Source: Acanthococcus lagerstroemiae (taxonomy: Eukaryota > Arthropoda > Insecta > Hemiptera > Eriococcidae). Taken from it: a stretch of DNA of 64,000 bases. Below the pieces are notes generated by a model. It had not been told where the DNA came from. It worked only from the letters and a program-made list of their open reading frames with translations, and made no database searches. The stretch spans positions 72,236,914 through 72,300,913 of the forward strand of contig CM063109.1 in the NCBI GenBank assembly GCA_031841125.1. Direction: 5' to 3'. Positions within the stretch are counted from its first letter, which is position 1, and the number at the start of each line of letters is the position of its first letter. Below, piece by piece: positions 10,661 through 22,740 of this stretch. A program made the position numbers and the translations under genes.

Positions 10661-12395
10661 GGGAATCGGGGAGGTCGCCCCCAGTCCCGCACTCATATTT
10701 TTGAGGCAGCATAGTTGCATGCAGGGAAAACGACTCCAGCAAGAATCAAAACAGGGATGCCAATTAAAAGAAAGAACATGTAATTAGAGACCAGATAACA
10801 AAGTGAAAATAAACAATGAAACAACGGAATGCAATTCAATGATAAAAGACCCCTGGGCGAAGGTGTAAAATTGATCAATGGAACTAATAATTAACAATAA
10901 CAAATAAATAATGAGAATAACAGTAAAAATAATCAAAATGATAAGTGCATATACCTTATAACTGGTAACTAATACTATGGAACACAAGTCCCTCACCCTC
11001 CAGCTACTTGTAGGATCATCCCAAAACAACGAACTGACCCGCCGCAAAAGTACACGGTATGCAATTTAATCAAGAACTCGACACGAAGCCTAAACTAGAG
11101 GGAACCATTACCGTGAGTATACTGGGGCACTCACCAACTCTGTGGCATGAGGCTTAGTACAGGGGAGTGGAAGCAAAAGAAACACGAGAATTTAATTTGA
11201 TGGGCAGATCAAATGCTATACGGGAAATGGGAGAAACAGAGTATTAAATTAATCCGAAACGCCTGGGAGAGTGGAGAATACTTGGTAGTACAATAAATTA
11301 ATATGGAATATGTATAAATACCTGGTATTCCAGGGAATCCACCGACGGGCAGAGCTCTCCCCGCAGCTGGAACAAACTGGAACATGAGCATATAGCAAAA
11401 TGCAAATGGGGGCAGGGAGGTACCCAATATGATGACATTTAACAAAAGGGGGTGTAGATACAGCGGAACAATAGAGATTTATCAAGATAGAAACCTAGGG
11501 GCAAAAACTGGTAAAAATTTTGAAATATAAGATCAACAAACAATGGCTAATAATTATTCAAAACGAGAATCATGATGATGTCATAAATTTCAAACTTTCT
11601 TCAATGGGACGCAAAAGGCGGATCTACTTATCGAGCTCTTCATTAGGTTCGATTGAATTCCACTGTCCTGCAGGGACAGGATGGCATCATGGACGTGGAT
11701 CGGCGAAACATTATTTGAAATGGCGAAATTTTGGTGCTCCTATAGATCAGTTCATATTACCTTCTAATCCACTCGCGGGCAATTAAACTATTAGGAGGCG
11801 TCGAACCGCGCAACATGCAAAAAATAACAACGCGACCGCAAAACAGTAGAGAATCCGAAATAAATTATTCGTAATACGTACTAACGAAAGCAACAAATCA
11901 GCGGACAATTCCAATTAGACTTTTCATTACCAAGGCCAAGGGCCAAGCCAGATGAAGATGCCTAGTTTCGCTCGAAGGTAGATCGACCATAGACGTATCG
12001 ACACCGCCGGAAAACAGATAACCCCACCTATTCCATGATCGGTGGTAGGTACAATTATCGTTCTCGCACGTTCGATACGTATCGGGAAACTACCCTCGAG
12101 CATTTCCATGCATCAAGGTTTCTAAAAAGAGCAGTTTCTTTTACAATGTATGCGTGGATGAAAACGGAAGGCAATTTGAAGAACTTCTGTAAAGACTACT
12201 CTGATTAGTTCATACTAGCGTACTGATAATTTGTACTTTACAAAGTGTTGTAGCTTTTTTAATTTTAAAAATAAGACAAATCAATATTTTTATTTGGCAA
12301 TCTTAGTTAATATTCTTAATCGCTTAATCTGAATCCGATTCTGAGCTACTCACTCGCGAATCTCAACCTCACTAAATTATCCGACTGATAACCCT
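10661..12395. other. no gene recognised
   Basis: Mixed AT-rich DNA with only short frames, none showing a known motif. No long repeat or inverted pair was seen on reading. Confidence 0.4.

Positions 12396-12431
<36 letters not shown>
12396..12431. repeat. (ATC)12 microsatellite
   Basis: Twelve perfect ATC triplets, followed by CGACATG. Confidence 0.95.
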
Positions 12432-12519
12432 GACATGTTCAGGTCGGTTAATGCAAAAAAGTCGGAAGAAAAATTTCGAGTCGGTTAATATCCGAATTTC
12501 GGATAATTTATTGGGAGTA

Positions 12520-12792
12520 CCTGATGCGCAATCAGTTACCCTCTAATTACCCAGTTACCCGCGGAAAAGTTACCCTTTCTTACCTCGAATTACTCTCGAA
12601 TTACCCTCAGATTACCCTTGTTCACCTCTAGTTACCCGGGTAACTGGCGGGATACTACGCAATTAGTTACCCTCTAGTTACCTGCGGCGGAAAAGCTACC
12701 CATTTGTTACCCTCAGATTACCCTTGTTCTCCTGTAGTTCCCCTTGTTCCCCTTTGGTTAACCGGGTAACTTGTGGGATTTTGCGCATCGGG
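12520..12792. mobile_element. GTTACCC-rich MITE, copy 1
   Basis: Ends are CTGATGCGCAATCAG on the left and TTTTGCGCATCGGG on the right, forming inverted tips around GATGCGCAA. The body is packed with GTTACCC, ATTACCC and GGGTAACTGGCGGGAT. It is one of three copies in the window (others 36931-37350 and 50717-50971) with the same order of internal blocks. No protein is encoded. A TA precedes the left tip, as expected for a TA-targeting family. Confidence 0.8.
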
Positions 12793-13224
12793 TCTACTAC
12801 GTGTCTACGTAGTACGTAGTACGTACATACATCATGTATGCGGATCATCCTTCAAGAAAAAAACAACATTCTGTGTTACGACAGTATTAAAACATTAATT
12901 CGAAATATTTCAAAAATTTTTGCATTCCCATTGTATTGTACATATATTTCTGACAAGAAAATGAATAAATTTAAAGAACCGCACATTCCACTCAACCAGC
13001 ACAATAAAAAAATTTCTACTACTCAACACCCTGTTGCGTTTACTTTTTATTCATTTTTTGTTCTTCTCCATAATTAGGCGTACGTTCGTAATAATTTAAT
13101 TTTAATTATTAATTTCTTTAGCCCACAACGGACGTTTTGGGTACGTCCGTAAGTCTCTGAAATTGACCCATAAGTATCAACGTTACTTGAAATACGTTTT
13201 TTCTTTTCTAATATTAAAGATGGG
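12793..13224. other. no gene recognised
   Basis: AT-rich; begins with repeated TACGTAGTACGTAC words near 12794-12830. An 80-codon frame at 12838-13077 shows no motif. Confidence 0.4.
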
Positions 13225-13368
13225 CATGGGCGCCCGCAGAAAGTAGCGCCCGCTACCTCAAAAGCTTCTCATATCATATAATACTTAAAACCTTCTTAAA
13301 AAGAAATTTCAACCTCCGTAGTTTTCTTTCTCTTGCTACCTCCTCAAAAAATTCTGCGGGCGCCCATG
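13225..13368. mobile_element. 144-bp MITE-like inverted-repeat element
   Basis: Perfect 16-base inverted tips CATGGGCGCCCGCAGA (13225-13240) and the reverse complement at 13353-13368. The GC-rich tips enclose an AT-rich centre. No clear target duplication was found. It is non-coding. Confidence 0.65.
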
Positions 13369-15855
13369 ACGTTGGGCGTAGTGAATAGTGATAGTGGCTG
13401 CTCTTGGGATATTTTTATCGATTTATCGATGTAGGTAATTCAAGTTCCTTCCTCTTTTTTCTTGGATTCGAACATTTTAATTTCAAAGTTTTTAACGAAA
13501 CAAATTCATTATTATTTACAGTTTGGAGTATATATTTTTTTATTACACTGGTTTGTTGCAGGTCATAAGTAAGTTGTCGCTCATATGATCAAAAGTCGTG
13601 TGTAAGTGCCATTGAAATTAAATTACAGACACAGCAAAAGTAAAACTGGGTTTAATTTTGATTATTTTTCAATTAAATGGGTGTTAGACACGCTTCATCC
13701 TATTTAGGGACGTATTGCGATCGGTAGATATAATTGAGGGGCGGAGGAGCCTCTCCCCGAACATCTTCCAGACTTGACAAATAAAGCAAAATCGGATTGA
13801 AAGAGTTGGAAAATTTTCAAATAGTTGAATTTTTTTGTTGGCTTGTCGATTTTCAGAAATGTTTGTCAGTTAGCAAAACTCAGTCTTCTCCGCCCCCGTT
13901 TGAAAGAAAGAAAGAAATTACTGTACTGCGGCCCTGCGATATAATTAATTAAAACGATGGATTCTTAAGTGTATTGATCATTAAAATTAATTCAAATCAA
14001 ATAACAGTTTTATCGGAGATTAACTGAAATTAATCCGAGTTTTTCTTCGCGGACATCCAAGTTCACGTCGTCCTTCAAGACGAAGTTAAGCAATTTTGTT
14101 TAAATCATCTCTTGTCTTGCAAAATATGTCTGGGAGTTGGTCGGTTTGACAAAACTATGCGTTTCTTGCTTTCATTTTTACCCCCTCGTAAAAAAAAAAT
14201 TTTCCACGAAAACTGGGAGTTAGGGTAGTTTTTTATAGCCGAATCAAGCAACTTCGTTCAAAAGCGCCTATATACTTCCATATACAGAATACATCTTTGA
14301 AATTCGGTGACATACGTTTCCCTTTCTTTCTCTCAAAATACGAGTAAGAATGGTACAATGACAGCTGATTTTGATACCAAAGGCCTCTTATTAGAATATT
14401 CCTAATTGACCTGTCATAATCGCATATGCCATAACGGGTTTCGGTCGCGTGGTTTTTCTTATTTCCCAAGTGATGATTTCTGACTCCGATGAAGTCATTT
14501 TACTCTCATAATGATGAGACACGGGTTTTTCCACCAGTTTTAGATGATACTCGATGGAAATGTCCGCACCAAGTACACAGCCGCGACCAGTGAGGGGGGG
14601 GGGCTTGGAAAATAGCCCCTAACCATTTTTCTATTTTTAATCTTCAATCAAAAAATACAAGTCAAGTATTTTACTTTTTCGTATAATATTTACCCCATCC
14701 TCCACTTTTCACTGATTCAGCCCCTCCCAGAGATAATTCCTGGTTGCGCATACTGGGATTTAAACTTAGAGTTTCACGTGTTGGCAGCCGTGCGATTTGT
14801 GTGAGTGATTACGTATGATTTACCGTAAGCGTGTAGCAAACTTCAACCATCATTAAATTGATTAGAAATTCACTTTTAAAGAAAATTTGTCCTAAATTCG
14901 ACTGTATCATCACCAAAAAATTAAATTATAATCAGTTCTACTGGCAGAGTAATTTTTACTTGTTTTTTTTTCCCCCCACTGAAAATTGCAGTGTTTCTAT
15001 TTGAAAGTACACATGATCACTCACTCATTTTCACCCGCTAACACCCGCGCAGGTAATTTTTGCAGCGCATTCTAGTGCAGGTTTAAATCCCAATAACCAC
15101 GTAGCATTACACGCAGAATTACGAACATTTTGCCAGCAAAATTCTATTAGCCCAGTTCTCTTCTCATTCCCCTGGTTTAGTGCTACTAGGAACGTAAGAA
15201 TCTTACATATTTATGTGTCGTAGTGTCAACCTGTAGATTAAAATTGTTATATTTGCCCCACTTACAAATAATGACTGAGCGTACCTAATTTAAGTCTCGA
15301 CATTTTCCGTAAGAATGAAGAAGTTACGTCGTGGCTTTTAAGAATGAAAATTACGTGATCAAGTGATAAGAATCAGGTTTTATAAGTTGTCCTACGGTTT
15401 TGCTTTGAAGATAGAGCATTTAACATCGCAGTAAGTATAAATAAACATGAGATGAGTAGATTTTTTTGATTTTTTCAAAATTTAGCCTCGTGTCATTCGG
15501 AACACAAAACAGCATAGCGCGCTACGCAATTCTATGAGGTAGGTAGTATGGTCGATAGATCAACGAGGGAGAAAAAGTTTTAAAATTACTTAGGTTAATT
15601 AAAGCCTTTTCCGTTTTCAGAGGGGATACGAAAGTACTGTATTTAATATAAAAGCTTTTGAAAATAATCTCGCCGCTGGCTTTAAATTTCGCCGCTTCGA
15701 TTAATTATGTTTAATTAACCATCGTTACAGTAGACTAATAATGATTTACTCCGTGTAACGGTTAGAGTGTCATATGTAGATAGTGATATTACAAGTTTTA
15801 ACCTTTGATTTAAAAAAAGAAGTTCGAATATGCCATACTTCTGTATAGGACGAGA
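13369..15855. other. no gene recognised
   Basis: Long AT-rich interval. It holds a short GAAA repeat near 13897-13917 and a run of ten G near 14587-14596. Neither strand shows a credible coding segment, and no RNA gene was recognised. Confidence 0.4.
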
Positions 15856-17345
15856 CAGCGGCGGTCAGAGACGAGAAATTCTACCGGGAGGATATGAGTG
15901 GCCGCCCTTTGAATAGTAAGTAGGGAGCACCCCTCCTCCCATAAAATGTGGGCCCTGGGTAGTTTCTAGTTCTTTCAACTTTTGAAAACAAGGTAATACA
16001 CATAAATTTTGAAGCACTTCCTCTACTGTATTTCCCACGAGTGATAATTATAGACGTGTACCTTCTTCAAATTTTAAAATATATTATCTAAAAATATTGC
16101 CATCACTCATCACAGTTGAACAACATAGTAGACCACCGAAATAGTAACATATGTATGTAGATCCCCAAATTTAATCCACATAATCAATATAATAAAACTA
16201 CGAGTAACATATTATATGAACGGAGAACAAAGATAAATTGAACAATGCACATTGTAAACATTAATAAAAAATAATTGACATAGTGTTAGATCTTAGATAA
16301 GTAAAAGTCTCCCCAGTTCCGAGCTCCTAACACACAATTCATGAATTATTTTATCTTCCTCGATGTTCTCAAGAATTTCTGATTCGGTGTACATTAACAT
16401 GAACGCCTCTAAATGTTCATTAGTCATTGTTTGACGTAGCCTGGTTTTGATCAGTTTAAGTTTCGAAAAGCATCTTTCACATGTCACTTGCGTCATAGGT
16501 AATGTGAGCATGTATTTGTATACATAAAATAAATTCTCGTACTCTGTTACATATAATCGGACATCGATCAATTTCTGCAGTATACAAGATAAACAATATC
16601 GACATTTTTCTTTATCTCATCGTTCCATTTCTTTTTCGTCGTCCGTTTCGATCTCCGACTCCTCTGGGTCAGTTGAGGGCTGAGAAGCATAGATGTTTTC
16701 CCAGGTTTTTAATTCTAACTTCGGAAAAAGCGACGCAAACGAAATGAGTTCGCACCTCAGTTTACCCTCACCAACTTGAGTCAGTTGACAGATTTTCACT
16801 AGAGCTCCAGCAGGCAGACCGTTTTTTGTAATTTCATTGAATTTCCTGGCATCAAAACATGCCAAATCTCCATACAGCTCCTTATTTCTTCGAAACGTTT
16901 TTTCACTTGCACGACAGCCGTGTCCAACATAACGTTATAAAGTTGGATTTTGTAATTTTTTAAAAGAGTGTCAGAAATTGTTCTGGTGCTTCTCCTCAAA
17001 GGTAACTCTTCTTCGATTTGAATATCTTTTCCCCCTAATTCTTTGTTCATAACATAAACAAATTTATTGGTAATTTCAACCATTTTCTCAAAATCATTTC
17101 GTAAATGACCATTTCGTTAACCTGTCTCTAGTTATGTAATCTAGATTGATGGTTTTCAAGTATTTGGAAACAGGTGTCGTTATTTCAAAAATCGCCAAAA
17201 AAATTATTGCTGTAAGGATGGTCTCATACTTCAACAGTTGATTTAATAATGTAATTGCTTCATGTTTTGTACTTGCAGCAAAGGACTTGTCGGTAGAAAT
17301 AACTTTTAAGGTATTAATTACGTTCAAAAATACAGCTTCAGTCTT
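15856..17345 (-). pseudogene. decayed hAT (ZMYM1-like) transposase with one element end
   Basis: Minus-strand hAT transposase. Reading downwards: a segment at 17327-17094 (KHEAITLLNQLLKYETILTA, then PVSKYLKTINLDYITRD), a middle part at 17083-16799, an acidic part at 16865-16617 ending SEIETDDEKEMER, and the C-terminal dimerisation domain at 16571-16293. That domain includes MTQVTCERCFSKLKLIKTRL and EHLEAFMLM. Stops and frameshifts separate the parts. Beyond the C-terminus, 15856 starts CAGCGGCGGTCAG and continues with GGCCGCCC and GTGGGCCCTGGG, which resembles a hAT terminus; the other end was not found. It is a sister of the hAT at 56414, since the C-termini align well. Confidence 0.8.
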
Positions 17346-17394
17346 TCAATTACATCTCTTTCCATGTACGTCAAAATATTATTATTTTTTTTTC

Positions 17395-17505
17395 GTCGGT
17401 GTTGTTCCCATTCTTAAGATTTTGTTAAATAGATTTAAGTAGTGTAACTAATTTTTCTCCTGCTGCTTTTATGTGTTCGTTGGTTATTCCATCTATAGCA
17501 ATCTA
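17395..17505 (-). pseudogene. short LINE reverse-transcriptase fragment
   Basis: On the minus strand about 37 codons read IDGITNEHIKAAGEKLV, then after one frameshift FNKILRMGTTPTK. This matches the fingers region just before the palm in RTE-type RTs; compare HDKITDEHIK and LFNKILKTESIPKDW in the copy at 61.8 kb. It adjoins the hAT remnant, so one of them inserted next to or into the other. Confidence 0.6.
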
Positions 17506-17950
17506 ATACACCTATAAAAAAAATACAGTCCTAAAAAATAATGATCAGGAATCCTCTTTGTTAGGCACCAATGAGTCTGCTCCAAAAATTGCTTTCAAAA
17601 TTAAATTCAGTGACTTCGAAAACCTATCATTACTTGCATGTAATAGGTGGCTCGATTAAATTATACTACCATACAGGCGGAATTATTTTGTATGAGACCA
17701 GATTTTTTATATAGTGTGATATAATAGTATATTACGTAACAAGGGAATAATTACACACATTATTCTTGTGCTACGTACGCTATTTTATTCAATACATGTA
17801 CATAAATTTCGATTTTAAAAATTATACTTACTTCTAAAATTGATGACTGTGAAGTAGCAAACAAACAGAGAATGATCGTACCAGAATGTATACGCAGTGT
17901 TGCAACTTCGAAGAAACGTGATAAGAACAACGCATAAACACAAATAAGTT
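17506..17950. other. no gene recognised
   Basis: AT-rich; a minus-strand frame across 17640-17560 reads smoothly for about 30 codons but has no motif I can name. Confidence 0.35.
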
Positions 17951-18028
17951 TGCCACACGAAAAGAGCCTGGAGTGTCCATTTAGCAGTATCGGACACTCA
18001 TCAGGCCCTTTTCTTGTGGCCCGTCACC
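17951..18028. repeat. hairpin with GGACACTC/AAAAGGGCCTGA arms
   Basis: CACACGAAAAGAGCCTGGAG before the loop is mirrored by the stretch ending CAGGCCCTTTTCTTGTGG, with GTGTCC/GGACAC at the loop edge. A related hairpin lies at 21263-21312, with GAAAAGGGCATCAGTG and CACTCAGGCCTTTTTCC. A small dispersed fold-back family is likely. Confidence 0.5.
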
Positions 18029-19082
18029 GTTCATTCCCTTGCGAATAATATCGCTTCATTATTCTTCTTAAACAAGTCGCGTATAAGAGCCTACTTTTGC
18101 CACTGATAATAATGCCATAATGTGTAGTTTATGTACATGTATTGAATAAATTTCTTTATCCAACATACAATTGAAAAATACTGTTTTTCCAAACAGCATC
18201 GAATGAGTAAACTGGCTTTTTTATTTGACTGAAACGGAGAGTGAGGTAAAAGTGATGAAAACACGAAACGTCGCATTCGTGAACTACATGCCCTGTAGGA
18301 GTGCTACGATCGCTGAACAAACGTGATCTGATAAGACTGGATGTAATCTTTTGATTTTGAGTAGATCTTTCTATCGATGTGGACGATATATTTAACTTCA
18401 TCCGTCAAGAACATCGGTAACCCATTCGTTTTAGCCATGCAGCTTATGAAAGCTAGTCACATTTTCAATGTAATGATAATGGAGTTGCAAAGCCTTTGTC
18501 CAACACAACACCTTTCCGAAGATTACGTTTCTCGAGAATCTTGGAATCGCTGACTGTGAATTTATCGCACGCTTCTCTTCAAAACATTTGGCTCACGAAG
18601 GTAGTTCCTCGGGAAGATGGAGCTTCTAGCATGAATTTCACTATGTGGATTTCCTTATAGCAGGAATACGTTCTAATGTTACAATTCAAATTTAAGTAAA
18701 ATATAACAATACCGACTATAATTGATATATTGCAAATTACAGAAATTGAAACATGAGAATTATCATCTTTCATCTACCTAGCTACTATCTCGATGCGAAT
18801 GTGCACGTATGTCAATTCGTGTATTGACTTGCAATTCGCAACAACACTCCTCATTATTATGTTGGATAAAGTTACGTTCGTCACTTGTGGAAAAGTGAGT
18901 GAATACTCTGCTCACTTTACCCACTTGTAACGAAAATAACTATCATCGTTAAGTAATAGAACGTGATAATAATTTTTTTACAATACATGATCGGAAAGAG
19001 GAGGTTTACTCTAGTATTTTGCAAGTGAAAAGCAGCACTTTTCATTGACAAATCAGATTTATAAGCGTAACCTGGATATAAA
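18029..19082. other. no gene recognised
   Basis: AT-rich; only short frames without motifs on either strand. Confidence 0.4.
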
Positions 19083-19139
19083 GTAAACGTGCCTCAATGA
19101 AAAAATATGAGTCACATTTTTACATGCAGGCACGTTTAC
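19083..19139. repeat. short hairpin with GTAAACGTGCCT arms
   Basis: GTAAACGTGCCT at about 19083-19094 is mirrored by AGGCACGTTTAC at about 19128-19139, with partly pairing AT-rich flanks to the loop. Confidence 0.45.
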
Positions 19140-20435
19140 CAACCTACATGACGGAGCGACACCAAAAATGCCAACGGATGCCGAGAATGGCCGACTAATG
19201 CCCAAGGATATGTTATTATTACGACGTTATCATTGCAATTGTTGTTTTTTGATACCATTCGCTGTCCGAACTGTAGGTTTCCTCTCAGTTGGGAAAATGC
19301 ACATGCTTAGTTTTGCGACTTTGCTTTTTTGACAAAGCTGTTGATGTTTTCTCTTTCTGATGATGTATTGTACAAAATATCTTACAAAACAAGAGCCACA
19401 AGCGAGTTTACATGACTCGGGAATTGCTCACTCGCTACGCTCATTCGCAAACTTTCCCTCGCATGTAGACACTCAATTTTGACTCTCGGTGCGTAATATA
19501 TGTACTATTTTAATTGTGCTACTCGCTCTGTTTAGCGTGATTCTGATTTTTTAAGCTCAATATTTTTATTAAATTGGCAAAATATCACTTTACCGTGATC
19601 GATATTTTTTTTTAGCGTTTTTCCTATTTTTTGTAGCGTACGGTTAATTTCATCCTATATTATGTTGATTATTAATCATTTACACTGACACCGACTGTTG
19701 CGACGCGGCGCGGCGCAGCGACGCAATGCGGTCATCATCATATTTGTCTTTACGGCAAACCAGATATACTACTTGTAGTGCATTCCCCAGTAGAGTAGTG
19801 CGAGTAAGTACAGAAACGTTGGTTGGTTGGTTGGTTGGCCTGTCTACTGGCCGGGACGCGGACTCTTCATCCTAGTTTCACGACAGTACAAATTATGGGT
19901 ATATCTACGTACATAAATATAATGATGGAAGATTCTACGCCGTGTCATTATTGCGTCACGTTTAGTAAGGAAAGGGGGCGAATATGGTACATACGGCGCA
20001 TCACTACCGGCGCGCGACAAGGTGCGGACTGCGGAGACGGTACATCTCGGATATCACAATAATCAACACACCAAAGAAGTTGACTGTCAGGAAAACGGTC
20101 ATTATCAAAAACAGACAACATCGATTACATAATATTATGTATATTGTTGATTTCCATCTCTTTCATTTAACCCTGTACACTGAATATCAACGATAATCGA
20201 TAACTTTTTGAGACGAATGGTTTTAGTCAACAAAAATCACATAGTGATTTAACGATACGTCGATACACATCGATGCTGAGGGGCATCAGCAGGGAGCATG
20301 TCGCGTAATAAGTACCTACCAAGAGGGGCGCCGAACGAACAAACGTCAGCCTGTACACGTTCGTCTTGAGAATGAACGTCGGCCGGCAGCGTTGCCAAAT
20401 CCATGAATTGAAAAAACACTTGTTAAGGTGGAGAA
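19140..20435. other. no gene recognised
   Basis: Contains a GC-rich patch at 19699-19725 (GCGACGCGGCGCGGCGCAGC) and five GGTT units at 19819-19838. No coding segment or RNA gene is supported. Confidence 0.4.
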
Positions 20436-20577
20436 TAATAGTATATTACCATACATGCGGGTAAGGTGAATGTTTACCCAACGAAGCAAAAGTTTGCGTT
20501 ACGAGCCGTTAGGTGCGTTGAACAATTTGCTGAGTTGGTAAACGTTCACGGTACACGCATGTATTGTAAAATATTTT
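20436..20577. mobile_element. 142-bp palindromic element
   Basis: Imperfect inverted arms of about 44 bases: ATACATGCGGGTAAGGTGAA and TGTTTACCCAAC on the left are answered by GTTGGTAAACGTTCACGG and GTACACGCATGTATTGT on the right. It is non-coding. It is the first of a run of palindromes reaching to 21312. Confidence 0.7.
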
Positions 20578-20890
20578 ATTTTATTATGATGTTAAAACAG
20601 AAATCTATCCTCTTCACTCTCAAAATCAAAATCGCTTGAATTCAGAATCACACAATCAGGATACACGAATTCATGGAATGGAAGGAACGTGAACACGTGA
20701 ACAAATCATGCTCTCACACTTGTTGAACTTTTCAAGCGTTTTCGTTGGTTCATACTGTCGTCGACCCGTTTCTTCATTGTACCTTGTCTTTCTTTCACGC
20801 CTAGCATAGGTGCGGGTAAAATTATGTAATTTTACTCGCAGGTAGCTTACAGTCAAAATACTGTTTTAACATCATGTATAGAATAAAATC
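20578..20890. repeat. inverted-repeat pair around ATGATGTTAAAACAG
   Basis: ATGATGTTAAAACAG at 20586-20600 is perfectly mirrored at 20861-20875, with AAAT/TTTATT extensions on the outer side. The two arms enclose about 260 bases. Direct copies of TAGTATATTAC lie at 20439-20449 and 20911-20921, bracketing this and the preceding palindrome. Confidence 0.5.
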
Positions 20891-20917
20891 ACTTTTTAGT
20901 GATTTTTATATAGTATA

Positions 20918-21210
20918 TTACTGTACGAGCAGCGAAAGTAAGAAATATCGCAACGTGTTCGATGAACAGCGACACAAGCGTAGCGAGTGTTGCTTCGTGT
21001 GAGTACGATTGTCCGCCATTTTGACTCCAACCGCGCCCGTGGATGCCGAATCCGACTATGCGGAGCGTACCGCGTAGTCAATTCGGCATCCACGCGGGTA
21101 AACTTGACGTCAAAATGGCGGACGATTGTACTCACACGAAGTTATAGAGCTCTAGTGTTGCTAATCGAACAGTTGCGATATTTGCTCAAGAATCGCTGCT
21201 CGTACTGTAA
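20918..21210. mobile_element. 293-bp fold-back element, copy A
   Basis: Nearly the entire stretch is one palindrome centred near 21064. Outer arms TTACTGTACGAGCAGCG are mirrored by CGCTGCTCGTACTGTAA. Further in, ATATCGCAAC, GTTCGAT, TTCGTGTGAGTAC, GTCCGCCATTTTGA and GGATGCCGAAT all recur inverted. The centre (21045-21087) is also inverted on itself and is shared with copy B at 47141-47330. There is no coding capacity. Each strand could fold into a hairpin of about 145 bp. Confidence 0.85.
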
Positions 21211-21262
21211 GCCGTTTTTTTAAACAAAAGCCTCGGCAAAAGTAAAAACATGAAACGCGACG

Positions 21263-21312
21263 CAAGAAAAGGGCATCAGTGTCCCGTTACCACTCAGGCC
21301 TTTTTCCTGGAC
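21263..21312. repeat. short hairpin related to 17951-18028
   Basis: GAAAAGGGCATCAGTG is mirrored by CACTCAGGCCTTTTTCC around the loop TCCCGTTAC. CCACGTCAC follows, as CCCGTCAC follows the copy at 18 kb. Confidence 0.45.
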
Positions 21313-21860
21313 CACGTCACAATTTCATATCCACACTGTTTTTACTTTCGTCACGGGTTTCATCGTTATCATTGTTGCCAAATCCGATGCGAATTAAGTT
21401 TCGCTGTCTGAAATTATTGGGCCCGCGGGCGAACGTCTGGCGCGCTAGTATTGCTCTACGTGATAAGAATTTGAAAGAATGATCATGGCCCCGTGATTAA
21501 CATGTGTTCATACGGAGAATACTGTAATTCGCAGCATTTTCTGGGAATTACTTGTTAAATATGAATTTTAAATAAAAATACCTCAAAGTAGCACTCAAAG
21601 TACGTGTTTTTCTCCTTTGAATGGAATGAAAATAATCGCGGGAGTAGTACGGAAAAATTGTATCATTCAAAAGAAAATACGTTTTCGTTATCAGTGATAG
21701 TATTTCGGACAATACAACCAAATTGATACGGCAAGAGTTCGCTCGTAAATTACTGGTAATGCTGGGACTGAGAAAACTCATGAATATTTATTTGTCCGTC
21801 TTCAAATCAGTAGTTTAAAAAAGAAATTGCGAATATGTAACCAATCTCAATTGTCAACAT
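21313..21860. other. no gene recognised
   Basis: AT-rich, with a GC-richer patch near 21415-21450. No supported feature. Confidence 0.4.
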
Positions 21861-22208
21861 GCGATTATATTTATAGTGATAACTTGTGTTAGTTTCATCG
21901 TTCATCCCATTTTCTTAGAAATACACTCATTAGAACGAAAATTGTATGATCTTCAATTTTAATTCTTACTTCTGGTTTCTTAAAAGTGCGTGATTCTCGA
22001 GTAACTGATAGAAAAACGTGAAAGTCTCATTAGATCCGATTGTATTTAGAGTGATAACTTGTGTTCCTTCTATTCCATTTCCTTGAAAGTATACCTACTC
22101 TCATTAGGACGAGAATTGCGTATGATCTTCAATTTTAGTTCTTATGTCTTTTTCCTAAAAGTGCGTATTTTTGGAGTATTTAATAGAAAAACGTGGAAGT
22201 CCCATAAG
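21861..22208. repeat. tandem duplication, period ~174 bp
   Basis: Two diverged direct copies. GTGATAACTTGTGTT stands at about 21877 and 22051, TATGATCTTCAATTTTA occurs in both, and both end with ATAGAAAAACGTG and then AAGTC. Spacing between landmarks is about 174. Confidence 0.75.
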
Positions 22209-22740
22209 ACACTGAGTTAAAGTCGGCCTTTCCACGCAACGTTGCCGAGTTGTGGATTCCGGCCTGTTAGTTGTAGATGGCCGTGATATGGCAATCAAAA
22301 TAATGTGTAAATAGAGCAATTTTCACGTTTTTTCGCATTTGAATAGTATTTAACGTAACGTTGGTGGAGGTTTCAAAAATTTTTGGTACGGCTCATAAAA
22401 TTATATTTTCTCCGACCAGCAGAGGTAAAGTAATCGTGATGATTAATGTCTTCTTATGCCAATTAACAAAGAGAAAAATTTGTGTCACGTTAAATATACA
22501 CAGTTCCGTTGTTGCGAAGACAGTAAACGCACATTTGTTCACGTGTTCTTTCCAAATAGAGCGCGAATTCGATTAATACTTTCGATAATTGTGGCAATTA
22601 TAATTAATAATGTGATGTAAAAGTTAGTTCGGTGATACCGTGTTATCCTAACAAAACGGTAGTATTAAAATTTTTTGCCATAAACCACAATTTTTTTGGC
22701 ACATGAAGTACGAAATTGGCTGTAAAATTAATGCGAGTTA
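22209..22740. other. no gene recognised
   Basis: AT-rich; possibly the upstream flank or 5' UTR of the LINE that follows, but no boundary is visible. Confidence 0.35.

Noticed and set aside
12520..12792. TTACCC words suggesting interstitial telomere repeats
   Set aside because: Insect telomeres are usually TTAGG. The words are irregular and bounded by inverted tips, so this is a MITE.
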